From NCBI GenBank assembly GCA_020635715.1, contig JACJZG010000004.1, forward strand, positions 124,001-188,000: a DNA stretch of 64,000 bases. The letters are read 5' to 3'. The stretch comes from Flavobacteriales bacterium. Lineage in GTDB: Bacteria > Bacteroidota > Bacteroidia > Flavobacteriales_F > PHOS-HE28. A program made the translations under genes and the position numbers. The notes below the pieces were generated by a model. It saw only the letters and a list, made by a program, of their open reading frames with translations. It searched no databases and was not told the origin of the DNA. Numbering within the stretch: position 1 is the first letter of the stretch; each line of letters starts with the position of its first letter. Shown here piece after piece: positions 1 to 7,276 of the stretch.

Positions 1-84
1 CGGTGCAGAGCTGAGCGTGGCGGGGAATTGTGGACCAGGATGGGGATTGTTCTGCGCTACGGCTTGGGGGGGTGCGAGTCGGCG

Positions 85-284
85 GTTGCCTTGCGGTTAC
101 CACTACCCGAAGGTCACTCCGGAGGTCGGGCGCGCGAAGCGCGTTGGTCCCGGCCATCCGGAGTCTCACAATTGGGTTGCTTGTGGTACCGCGTGCATTT
201 GTGAGACTCCGGGTCGCGTTCGCAGAGCCTCACTTGCCCGGAGTGACAGACGTTGGTGGGGTGGCGGTTTGGGCGGGGTGGAAG
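85..284 (+). repeat. Repeat family A, copy 1 (nested-palindrome element)
   Basis: About 200 bp that recurs at 318-517 with an exact 233-bp offset and again at 880-1050. It contains nested inverted repeats: GTCACTCCGG (113-122) pairs with CCGGAGTGAC (238-247), and inside these CCGGAGTCTCACAA (158-171) pairs with TTGTGAGACTCCGG (199-212). The 1-545 stretch has no convincing gene; the reading frames across it are repeat translations. It resembles REP/BIME or MITE-type non-coding elements, but no known family was recognised. Confidence 0.85.
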
Positions 285-317
285 CTCGTTGCTGCTCGCA
301 TGAGTTCGTGCCTGGCC

Positions 318-517
318 GTTGCCTTGCGGTTACCACTACCCGAAGGTCACTCCGGAGGCCGGGCGCGCGAAGCGCGTAGGTCCCGGCCATCCGGAGTCTC
401 ACAAATGGGTTGCCTTTTGTACCGCGTGCATTTGTGAGACTCCGGGTCGCGTTCGCAGAGCCTCACTTGACCGGAGTGGCAGACGTTGGTGGGCTGGCGG
501 TTTGGGCGGGGTGGAAG
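318..517 (+). repeat. Repeat family A, copy 2
   Basis: A near-identical direct copy of 85-284, making a tandem pair with a 233-bp period. The 14-bp inner inverted repeat is intact. The outer arm carries one change (CCGGAGTGGC instead of CCGGAGTGAC). It ends about 30 bp before the start codon of the GIY-YIG gene. Confidence 0.85.
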
Positions 518-545
518 ATGAGTTGATCCGTGCGACCTTCACGCA

Positions 546-854
546 ATGAAAGGAGGCTGGGTGTACGTCATGACCAACAAGCATGACACAACGCTCTATG
601 TGGGCGTGACCAGCAACTTGATGAAGCGTGTGCTTCAACATAAGAAGGGAGTGTTCCCGGGCTCGTTCACCGATCAGTTCCTGTGTCACAAGCTCGTGTG
701 GTTCGAGCAGTACGCGACCATCGTCGAGGCCATCGCCATGGAAAAGCGCATCAAGCACTGGCGCCGTGCATGGAAAGAAGAGCTGATCGAGAAGAGTAAT
801 CCAAAGTGGAAGGATTTGAGTGACGGTTGGTATGATGCGCGGGATCTTGAGTGA
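546..854 (+). CDS. GIY-YIG nuclease family protein
   Basis: A 102-residue single-domain GIY-YIG protein of the short stand-alone (UPF0213/YhbQ-like) type. The GIY-YIG pair appears as VYV (residues 6-8) and YVG (18-20), followed by the conserved Arg region in MKRVLQHK, and the Glu of AIAMEKRIKHW near residue 74 is the expected metal-binding catalytic residue. The C-terminal Lys/Trp-rich helix is typical. Family members are predicted metal-dependent DNA endonucleases, but cellular roles of the stand-alone type are mostly unknown. It sits alone, flanked by family A repeats on both sides (318-517 and 880-1050), so a role in repeat mobility or maintenance is possible but unproven. Confidence 0.9.
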   Translation: MKGGWVYVMTNKHDTTLYVGVTSNLMKRVLQHKKGVFPGSFTDQFLCHKLVWFEQYATIVEAIAMEKRIKHWRRAWKEELIEKSNPKWKDLSDGWYDARDLE

Positions 855-879
855 ACCGTTCTGCTTTCCCGGCTTTCGC

Positions 880-1050
880 TTGCGGCGACCATTACCCGAA
901 GGTTACTCCGGAGGCCGGGCGCGCGGAGCGCGTAGGTCCCGGCCATCCGGAGTCTCACAAATGGGTTGCTTGTGGTACCGCGTGCATTTGTGAGACTCCG
1001 GGTCGCATTCGCAGAGCCTCACTTGCCCGGAGTGACGAACGATGGTGGGG
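880..1050 (+). repeat. Repeat family A, copy 3
   Basis: The third direct copy, offset 789 bp from copy 1 and beginning about 25 bp after the GIY-YIG stop codon. The inner CCGGAGTCTCACAA/TTGTGAGACTCCGG arms are intact; the outer left arm has one change. With copies 1 and 2 it brackets the nuclease gene, all in one orientation. Confidence 0.85.
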
Positions 1051-1162
1051 GTGATGGTTGTTCATCGCTTCGTTACTCGCCGACGGTGATCGCGAGCGTT
1101 GAGGCACGAAACGCGAAGCGATCCTTCGCCCTTCCGCCTTTTGCCTCCGTCCTTTCTCCTTT

Positions 1163-1490
1163 GCCTTTATCCGACGGTCATCGCGAGCGTTGAGGCACGA
1201 TCGGCAATGGCACGCCCTGCCAAACTCCCGCGCCCTTGCCGGTTCACGAACATTACAGATACAACGTGCGTGGACGTCCACGATCAGCGCGGGCCAGGCG
1301 TTCGGCGTGCCTGTGCGTAGAGCCGGTGGGGTAGCCGAGCGGCTGGACTTTGAAAGCCTGTCCCGGGCTCGACCCGGGATGGTCGCCTTTTGGCGGAAGC
1401 CCCGCAGAATTGATGCGGGGTTGTTGAAGCAAAAGGTGGAAAGAGACTTGTGAACCGCGCAGATCGGTGAAGCAGGGAACTCCAAGCGAC
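1163..1490 (+). repeat. Repeat family B, copy 1 (mosaic of palindromic units)
   Basis: Shares its core (from about 1263, ACGTGCGTGGACGTCCACGA, through AGCCGAGCGGCT) with 2544-2634 and 5223-5340. Modules seen: TCCCGGG-ctcga-CCCGGGA (1361-1379), then CCCCGCA...TGCGGGG inserted between CCTTTTGG and CAAAAGGTGG. The whole 855-1640 stretch holds only repeats, plus a short inverted repeat ACTGGT-tatgtg-ACCAGT (1565-1582) just upstream of the next gene. No gene is supported here. Confidence 0.75.
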
Positions 1491-1640
1491 ATCCACCGCC
1501 AACATGTTCGTCCTCCTCACCATCAGGGATCAGCTCGATCGTCCTGCATCGTGATGCTTGAAGCACTGGTTATGTGACCAGTATCACGCGCCACGCGCAC
1601 CACCCTTCAGACCTTTACGATGTACCAATTCCTCAACACC

Positions 1641-2261
1641 ATGAACACCCACCGGAACATCGCGCGCATCCCCATCATCATGGCAGCAGCGACCATGCTC
1701 CTGGCTGCATGCCGGAAGGAGGAAACCTCGGGTCCATCGGGCAACGCCGTGCTCACCGAGCAGGACAAGACCGATCTGCTCTTCATGCTGGAGGAGGAGA
1801 AACTGGCGCGTGACACCTACACCGCACTCGAAGCGCTCTGGTCCTCCACGCAGTTCGTGAACATCAAGAGCAGTGAGCAGACGCACATGGACCGCATCGC
1901 CGACCTGCTGAACACCTACGACGTGCCCTATGTGATCCTGCCCGAGGGAGAGTTCGCGAACGCGACGCTGCAGGCACTCTTCGACCAGTTCATGGTGGAT
2001 GGCTCCCAGAGCGAGCTGCATGCCCTGCGCATCGGTGCCACGATCGAGGACCTCGACATCGTTGACCTGCAGGAGCGGATGGATGCCACCACGACCACCA
2101 GCGTGGACCGCGTGTACGGCAAATTGCAATGCGGCTCGCGGAACCATCTGCGTTCCTTCGTCGATGCCATCAACAGCGCGGGCGGGAGCTATGCACCACA
2201 ATACCTGGAGCAGGACGCGTACGACACCATCCTGGCCGGGGACCATGAGAGTTGCGGGTGA
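1641..2261 (+). CDS. DUF2202 domain lipoprotein
   Basis: A 206-residue predicted lipoprotein. The start at 1641 gives a clean lipoprotein signal (hydrophobic run ending LLAAC, lipid Cys near residue 24); an in-frame upstream ATG at 1620 would only add MYQFLNT. The rest matches the DUF2202 family: LLFMLEEEKLARDTY, then SEQTHMDRI and a C-terminal SRNHLRSFVDAI. The Glu/His placement (EEEK, EQTH, NHL) is that of a ferritin-like four-helix fold able to bind metal. The function of DUF2202 proteins is not established. The gene is monocistronic, flanked by repeats. Confidence 0.88.
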   Translation: MNTHRNIARIPIIMAAATMLLAACRKEETSGPSGNAVLTEQDKTDLLFMLEEEKLARDTYTALEALWSSTQFVNIKSSEQTHMDRIADLLNTYDVPYVILPEGEFANATLQALFDQFMVDGSQSELHALRIGATIEDLDIVDLQERMDATTTTSVDRVYGKLQCGSRNHLRSFVDAINSAGGSYAPQYLEQDAYDTILAGDHESCG

Positions 2262-2361
2262 GGGAGTTGTGGTCGTTGAGGTGATGGTTGTTCTTCGCAC
2301 CGTCGTCGACTTTCGCTAAGCGTCAGGGGCAAGGGCGGGAGCAGGAGCAGGGGCAGGAGCA

Positions 2362-2910
2362 AGTGGTTGTTCTGCGCTACGGCGTTGGGTGGGTGCGAGT
2401 CGGCAGTTGGCAGTTCGCAGTAGGCAAGTACTTGTTCATCGCTCCGATACTCACCGACGGTCATCGCGAGAGGTGAGTGCGAAAGGCAATAGCACGCCCG
2501 GGCAAACTCCGACGACCTAGCCAACCGCCGAACTTCTCAGAACCAACGTGCGTGGACGTCCACGATCAGTGCGGGCCAGGCGTTCGGCGTGCTTGTGCGT
2601 AGAGCCGGTGCGGTAGCCGAGCGGCTGGACTTTGATCGTGGTCGCCTTTTGGCTCCACCTTTTGGCGAAGCAAAAGGTGGAAGAGAAGTTCCGTCAGTTC
2701 CACCGGGGCGATGGCTTGTCTCGGTGATCGGAGCATTGCCCTCACTTCCGCTGCCGTGGAGTTGGCCCCAGCGCACAATGCTGTCTCGATGGTCGCCTCC
2801 CGAGCCGTAGGCGTGGGGATGGCGGAAGCGAAAGGTGGAAAGGGAATTGTGAGTTACGCAGATCAGCGAGGCACTATGTTCCAAGCGGAATGGTCCTGCG
2901 AGATCCAAGG
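2362..2910 (+). repeat. Repeat family B, copy 2, with shared leader
   Basis: The leader from 2362 (GTGGTTGTTCTGCGCTACGG and following) recurs at 5045 and, in part, at 48 and 1053. The core at 2544-2634 matches copies 1 and 3. A perfect 11-bp hairpin follows: TCCACCTTTTG (2654-2664), loop gcgaag, CAAAAGGTGGA (2671-2681). The tail at 2820-2905 resembles 1436-1490. The 2262-2942 stretch contains nothing else recognisable. Confidence 0.75.
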
Positions 2911-2942
2911 TTCTTCACTTCACCATCGCCAAACCAATCGCA

Positions 2943-4928
2943 TCACGGCTGCACGAGAACCCGGATGCTCCGCTGCTGCGTCCCGCCCTGCAACTGGATC
3001 GTATAGATCCCGGTCGCCAGGCCGAAGGGTGCGATGCGCGCTCCAGCTGCGCTGTGCACCAGCCGTCCTTGCGTATCATACACCGCGATCCGTTCCACGT
3101 TCGCGCTCAGCAGCAGCGCACCGCCATTCCAAGTGGCGTTGAGCTCCGGGATGCCGGTGATCACGATCAGCTGGCAGGCGCTCGTGATGCTGCATCCATC
3201 GCGCTCCAACATGACAGCGTAAGAACCCGTGACCTCGGGCTCGAAGCTCTGTGCCGTGGCAGCGGGGATCGGATCACCGTTGCAGTCCAGCCATTGGTAG
3301 TTCGCATCCGTCTCCGCGGCGATGAGGGTGTTGCCCACCTGGCTCACGTTGGTGTCCAGCACGATCGCTTCCACCATGATCAGCAGCACGCTGTCGCAAC
3401 CGACGGAAGTGGAGAGGGGGTAGAGGCCCGCACCGACCGCATTGCCGTTCGGCAGGGTGTAGCTGCTTCCGGCGCACACGTTCTCAGTAGTGGTGCTGGA
3501 CGCACAGGGCGCGTGTTTGGCCACAAAGACATCGCGCCCGCCTTCGCTAACCAATTCGTAGCTGCCCGTGTCAGGGTCCAGGTCGATGGTCCCGAAGAAT
3601 ACGCCGGTGGTGTACACGTTCGCACTGTCGTCCACGGCGATGCCCCAGCCGCCATCGTAGGCGGTGTCGCCCGCATCGTAGCTCCAGACATGGTCGCCGC
3701 TGTCGGTGTACTTCGCCACGTAATGGTCCCAACCCACGAGGATCGCTTCGCCCGGACCGGGATCGAAGTCCACGGCACCATCGATGGTCCCGGTGATGTA
3801 AACGTGACCGGCGACATCCACCGCTACCGCGTTGCATTGCCCTTCGTCGCTGTCCGCCAGGCCGATGCTCCAGAGGTGCGCACCGTTCGGATCGTACTTC
3901 GCGAGGTAGCCGTTCTTATCCGCGCCCAGGGCCAGGAAGGCCTCGCCGGGTCCGGGGTCGAAGTCCGGTGAGCCCGTGTAATAGCCCACCACGTACACGG
4001 CATCGTTCAGGTCCACGGCCAGGTCCATCCCGCATTCATCCTCATTCGGGTACTCCGATCCGCCACCGCCCATGTTGAAGGACCACAGGTGCGTACCATC
4101 GGGATCGAACTTCGCCAGGAAGCTGTCCCAACCGCCGTTCGCGGTCAGGTTCGTACCCGAGCCGGTCATGGTGCCGCGGAACATACCGGTGACATGGATG
4201 TTGCCTTCGGAGTCGGCCGTCACATCCATGCCGCGATCGAACTCCGGTCCGCCCATGCCGCGTGCCCACAGGAAGTCACCGTCGCCGTCGTACTTCGCCA
4301 GGAAGATGTCCTGGTTCCCGTTGGACGTGATGATCCCCGTGCCGGGGCCGGGATCGAAGTCGGGTGACCCGAAGAACTCACCCGTCACCAGCACGTTGCC
4401 CTCGGCGTCCAACCCGATGCCGGGGTAGCGCTCCACATTGCCCCCGAAGGCGATGTTGAAGGCCCACTGATAGTTCCCGTCCGTGTCGTACTTGGCCACG
4501 AACACATCGCGCTCGCTCAGGGAAGTGAGCATGGCCTCGCCCGGCCCGGGATCGAAGTCGACATCGATGCGGAAGTAACCGGTCAGGTAGACGTTGCCAT
4601 CCGCATCCACCGCGATGTCGCTACCGAGGTCGTGGAGGTAGTTGCCGAGGCGGAAGGACCAGAGGTGTTCGCCCGCGTTGGAGTATTTCGCGAGGTACAC
4701 ATCACCATTGCCTTCATCGTTCAGGATCGCCTCGCCTACGGGATCGGGGTCCATGTCCACCGCATCATCGAAGGCGCCGCAGATGTACACGTTGCCTGCT
4801 GGGTCCACTTCGATGCCGTAGGCCCGTTCGAACTGGGTGCTGCCGAAGGAGAAGGCCCATTGCGGGTGCTGTGCGGAAAGTGAAGAAGTGACGAAGGCTG
4901 CGGCAAAGCTCAAGAGAAGAAGGCGCAT
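2943..4928 (-). CDS. SBBP-repeat beta-propeller protein, T9SS-secreted
   Basis: 661 residues from the ATG at 4928, chosen because MRLLLLSFAAAF begins a signal peptide ending SLSAQ; the frame runs 13 codons further upstream. Residues about 20-480 are repeats of about 60 residues of the SBBP type, each with a D.x.GNVYxTG core and a DFDPGPGE loop, followed by AKY...G.HLWSF. After this come a Cys-containing linker (ENVCAGSSYTLPNG), an Ig-like stretch and a C-terminal type A sorting tail (VYDTQGRLV...GIYTIQL). Predicted to be a secreted or cell-surface propeller exported by T9SS; ligand unknown. The Asp-rich loops suggest calcium binding. It stands alone on the minus strand among repeats. Confidence 0.88.
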   Translation of the reverse strand: MRLLLLSFAAAFVTSSLSAQHPQWAFSFGSTQFERAYGIEVDPAGNVYICGAFDDAVDMDPDPVGEAILNDEGNGDVYLAKYSNAGEHLWSFRLGNYLHDLGSDIAVDADGNVYLTGYFRIDVDFDPGPGEAMLTSLSERDVFVAKYDTDGNYQWAFNIAFGGNVERYPGIGLDAEGNVLVTGEFFGSPDFDPGPGTGIITSNGNQDIFLAKYDGDGDFLWARGMGGPEFDRGMDVTADSEGNIHVTGMFRGTMTGSGTNLTANGGWDSFLAKFDPDGTHLWSFNMGGGGSEYPNEDECGMDLAVDLNDAVYVVGYYTGSPDFDPGPGEAFLALGADKNGYLAKYDPNGAHLWSIGLADSDEGQCNAVAVDVAGHVYITGTIDGAVDFDPGPGEAILVGWDHYVAKYTDSGDHVWSYDAGDTAYDGGWGIAVDDSANVYTTGVFFGTIDLDPDTGSYELVSEGGRDVFVAKHAPCASSTTTENVCAGSSYTLPNGNAVGAGLYPLSTSVGCDSVLLIMVEAIVLDTNVSQVGNTLIAAETDANYQWLDCNGDPIPAATAQSFEPEVTGSYAVMLERDGCSITSACQLIVITGIPELNATWNGGALLLSANVERIAVYDTQGRLVHSAAGARIAPFGLATGIYTIQLQGGTQQRSIRVLVQP

Positions 4929-5008
4929 GCACCAAAGATGCCGTACTGCACAGGAGTGCACAAACACCGGTGATGGATGGTGGGTTCGGGTTCAGGAGGC
5001 AGGTGCAG

Positions 5009-5032
5009 TTGCTTCACTTCGTTCGCAATGAC
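5009..5032 (-). repeat. Short interspersed repeat (GTCATTGCGA...GAAG type)
   Basis: Read on the minus strand this is GTCATTGCGAACGAAGTGAA followed by GCAA. It belongs to a small interspersed element also visible at 18437-18464 and, inside coding sequence, at 10672-10699, 18073-18100 and 24402-24429. Similar GTCATTGCGAG...GAAGCAAT elements are common between genes in many bacterial genomes. Confidence 0.6.
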
Positions 5033-5040
5033 AGCAGGTG

Positions 5041-5420
5041 CAAGTGGTTGTTCTGCGCTACGGCTTGGGGGAGTGTGAGGAGGCAGTAGGCAGTTCGCAG
5101 TAGGCAAGTACTCGTTCATCGCTTCGTTACTCATCGACGGTCATTGTGAGTGGTGAGTGCGAAAGGCAATAGCACGCCCTGCCAAACACAAACGCCCTGG
5201 CCACTTTGCGAACCCCTCAGATACAACGTGCGCGGACGTCCACGATCAGTGCGCCTGCCTGCCGTAGGTAGGGGCCAGGCGTTCGGCGTGCTGGTGCGTA
5301 GAGCCGGTGGGATAGCCGAGCGGCTGGACTTTGTAAGCCTGTCCCGGGCTCGACCCGGGATGGTCGCCTTTTGGCTCCACCTTTTGCGCATTCAAAAGGT
5401 GGAAAGGGAATTGCGTTCAC
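5041..5420 (+). repeat. Repeat family B, copy 3, carrying a 19-bp palindromic insert
   Basis: The leader at 5041-5150 matches 2362-2470 and the core begins at about 5223. Relative to copies 1 and 2 a 19-bp segment, CCTGCCTGCCGTAGGTAGG (5254-5272), interrupts the core between GCG and GGCC. Further modules: TCCCGGG-ctcga-CCCGGGA (5342-5360) and TCCACCTTTTG...CAAAAGGTGGA (5376-5403). No gene is supported between 4929 and 5700. Confidence 0.75.
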
Positions 5421-5504
5421 GGGAGGCGGGAGACGCAAGGTCACTGTGGACGGAGGGCCCTGTTGAGGTCATACCGACGCCTTCTTATGTCCCGATGGCC
5501 GAGC

Positions 5505-5650
5505 CGCTTTGCGGACCCCTCAGATACAGCGTGCGTGGCCGTCCACTCCCGACTTTCGCCGGGATGACCTCACCGCACAGTGCGCCTTTTGGCCGAGGCC
5601 CCGCAGAATTGATGCGGGGTTGGCCAAGCAAAAGGTGGAAAAGGAACTGG
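5505..5650 (+). repeat. Repeat family B, partial copy 4
   Basis: A truncated copy sharing GCGGACCCCTCAGATACA and GTGCGTGGCCGTCCAC with copy 3. It ends in a compound hairpin in which CCTTTTGGCC and GGCCAAGCAAAAGG enclose CCCCGCA...TGCGGGG, the same inner unit as copy 1. The central core seen in copies 1-3 is missing. Confidence 0.65.
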
Positions 5651-5699
5651 ATCAAGGCGGATCTAAGACGCAGGGTCTCCGGGGACGGAAGATCCTGCG

Positions 5700-6151
5700 C
5701 AGGTCTCAGGTCTGCGTTGCTAACATCACCGACAGCCTGGACTGCGGATCGGCTCCTCCGACCCCGACCTGCACGGACGGTATCATGATTGGCGATGAAG
5801 AAGGGATCGACTGCTGTGGAAGCTGTCCGCTGTCCTGTGAAGCGGCCGCCCTGGTGGCGGGTCCTTCGCTTGGTCACGCCAGGATCTACCCGGACCCGAA
5901 CAGCGGTGAACAGCTTTTCATCAACATCACGGCAGTGGAAGCGGAGATCATGCATGTGGACATCTACGAGCTGAGCGGCAAGCTTGTGTGCGCGCGGCAT
6001 CGTGGCGCAGGCGTCTGTGTCCCGAGCCAGCGGGAATGGTTATGCGAACCAGGTTCTAGATCTCAATGGCGAACTCGCCAGCGGCCTATACATGGTGAAG
6101 ATCAGCGCCAGTGAGAAGACCTGCAAGGAGCGGTTGGTGATCCTGCGCTAA
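5700..6151 (+). pseudogene. Frameshifted C-terminal remnant of a T9SS surface protein
   Basis: The frame from about 5700 encodes the linker CTDGIMIGDEEGIDCCG (5767-5817), a variant of the C-TDGI-NGDE-GIDCGG linker common in Bacteroidota surface proteins. It continues into a type A sorting tail (YPDPNSGEQLF, HVDIYELSGKLV). Near 5997-6003 the frame shifts, and the tail finishes in another frame (LDLNGELASGLYMVKISASE, ending RLVILR at 6151). The tail resembles those of the giant proteins downstream. No start codon or N-terminal domain remains, so this is a decayed gene end next to the repeats. Confidence 0.75.
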
Positions 6152-6372
6152 GCTCCAGCCAGTTCAATTGGAAGCCCCGGTCGTCGGGAGGTGGGCGGGG
6201 TTTTCCTGTTAAGCTGGTCGCGGGACGAACACTTGCGCCTGCTCCCACTGGAGGGGGTCCGCGAACGTCTCCGACGTACTTGAGCGGTAGTTGCCCGACC
6301 CGCTGTACGAGGCGGAACTTTCGACCAAGGTGAGGCGATGTGGTTTCCGATTTTGGTCCATATTGCAGATCG

Positions 6373-7131
6373 ATGCGAACTGCGCTCCATAAGATAGCGA
6401 CACTTGGGCCTGAAAAGGTCGATGGGCCGCTGGACCCGGACCGGGTGGCGCAACTGGTGCAGGAGACGGTGGGTCGTTGGGCCTCCATCACCGGCCAATG
6501 GGTGGTGGTGCAGGACCTGGAGCACGATGTGCTGGTGTACGATAACGGCTTGACAAGTGCATTTGCACAGCACGGAGAACCCGCTACCCTAGAATGCCTG
6601 CGCGCAAGGATCCCCGAGCAGGAGCGTGCGCGTGTGCGGCACCTGCAGCAGGTGTTCCGGGTGACCGTGGAGCATTGCACACCCTGCCGTAGTGGAGCGG
6701 ATTGCGCCCTGACGCTCACCCACCGCCACCGCAGTCCAAAAGGTCGCTTCGGCCGCTTGCAACGCCATGTGTTGCCGCTGCTGTGGAGCAGTGATGGCCG
6801 GGTGCGCGCCATGTTGCACCTGTGCCGTGAGGTGGGCCAGCTGCACGGGGTGCATGGTGCGGGTGCCTGGAGCCTGACCGGTCCCGACGCGCTCCACGAG
6901 GACTTCGTTGCGCGACTCAAGGAGTTGGGTCCGGACACCTGGACACCCTCGGCACGTGAACGGGAGCTGCTGCAGTTGATGGCCCAGGGCCTTACCAGCC
7001 AGGTCATCGCCACGCGCCTGCACCGCAGCTTGCACACCGTGAACACCCACCGGCGCAACATGCTGCGCAAGGCCGGGGTGAGCAATACCACAGCCTTGGT
7101 GGAGCAAGCTCTGAAGCTGGGTTGGGTGTAG
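6373..7131 (+). CDS. Orphan LuxR-type regulator with Cys-rich sensor region
   Basis: 252 residues from the ATG at 6373; a GTG at 6340 would add 11 residues. The C-terminal 60 residues form a LuxR/GerE helix-turn-helix: PSARERELLQLMAQGLTSQV, then LHRSLHTVNTHRRNMLRKAG. There is no receiver domain. The N-terminal 180 residues look like a PAS-like sensor containing HCTPCRSGADC near residues 95-105, with further His residues (THRHR), which could bind metal or respond to redox. This N-terminal layout (PAS-like plus LuxR) is frequent in Bacteroidota. No operon partner; the first giant surface protein gene follows 145 bp downstream in the same direction and is a plausible target. Confidence 0.82.
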   Translation: MRTALHKIATLGPEKVDGPLDPDRVAQLVQETVGRWASITGQWVVVQDLEHDVLVYDNGLTSAFAQHGEPATLECLRARIPEQERARVRHLQQVFRVTVEHCTPCRSGADCALTLTHRHRSPKGRFGRLQRHVLPLLWSSDGRVRAMLHLCREVGQLHGVHGAGAWSLTGPDALHEDFVARLKELGPDTWTPSARERELLQLMAQGLTSQVIATRLHRSLHTVNTHRRNMLRKAGVSNTTALVEQALKLGWV

Positions 7132-7137
7132 GGGCGG

Positions 7138-7157
7138 AATACTCATTTCTGAGTATT
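7138..7157 (+). terminator. Perfect 8-bp hairpin after the LuxR gene
   Basis: AATACTCA-tttc-TGAGTATT begins six bases after the stop codon of the LuxR gene. There is no U tract, so it may be a weak terminator. Being AT-rich, a perfect dyad and 120 bp ahead of the next gene, it could instead be an operator for the LuxR protein. Confidence 0.45.
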
Positions 7158-7276
7158 GCTGGCCAAGGCCCCGGGGTCTTGCTTTGAAGATCGCCTTGGA
7201 GCGGCCAAGTGTCGCACACGCCAACCTGGAAAGTGGCGCCTGTACCAATTGTCCCTATGCAACTCGCACCAACCCC

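Noticed and set aside
85..1050. Possible CRISPR array or satellite
   Set aside because: Units are about 200 bp with internal dyads and irregular spacing, and there are no short spacers or cas genes.
1330..1380. tRNA-like sequence (GTAGCCGAGCGGCTGG... followed by a TCCCGGGCTCGACCCGGGA arm) in repeat B
   Set aside because: It resembles a Ser/Leu tRNA D-arm and T-arm, but no acceptor stem, anticodon stem or CCA position can be formed, and the arms vary between repeat copies.
955..1566. 203-codon minus-strand frame in the repeat region
   Set aside because: It runs through repeats A and B and its translation matches other repeat translations (for example at 166-402 and 686-958), so it is non-coding.
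1..6150. Insertion sequence or integron at the repeat-rich left end
   Set aside because: No transposase, integrase or attachment site was found; GIY-YIG is the only nuclease.
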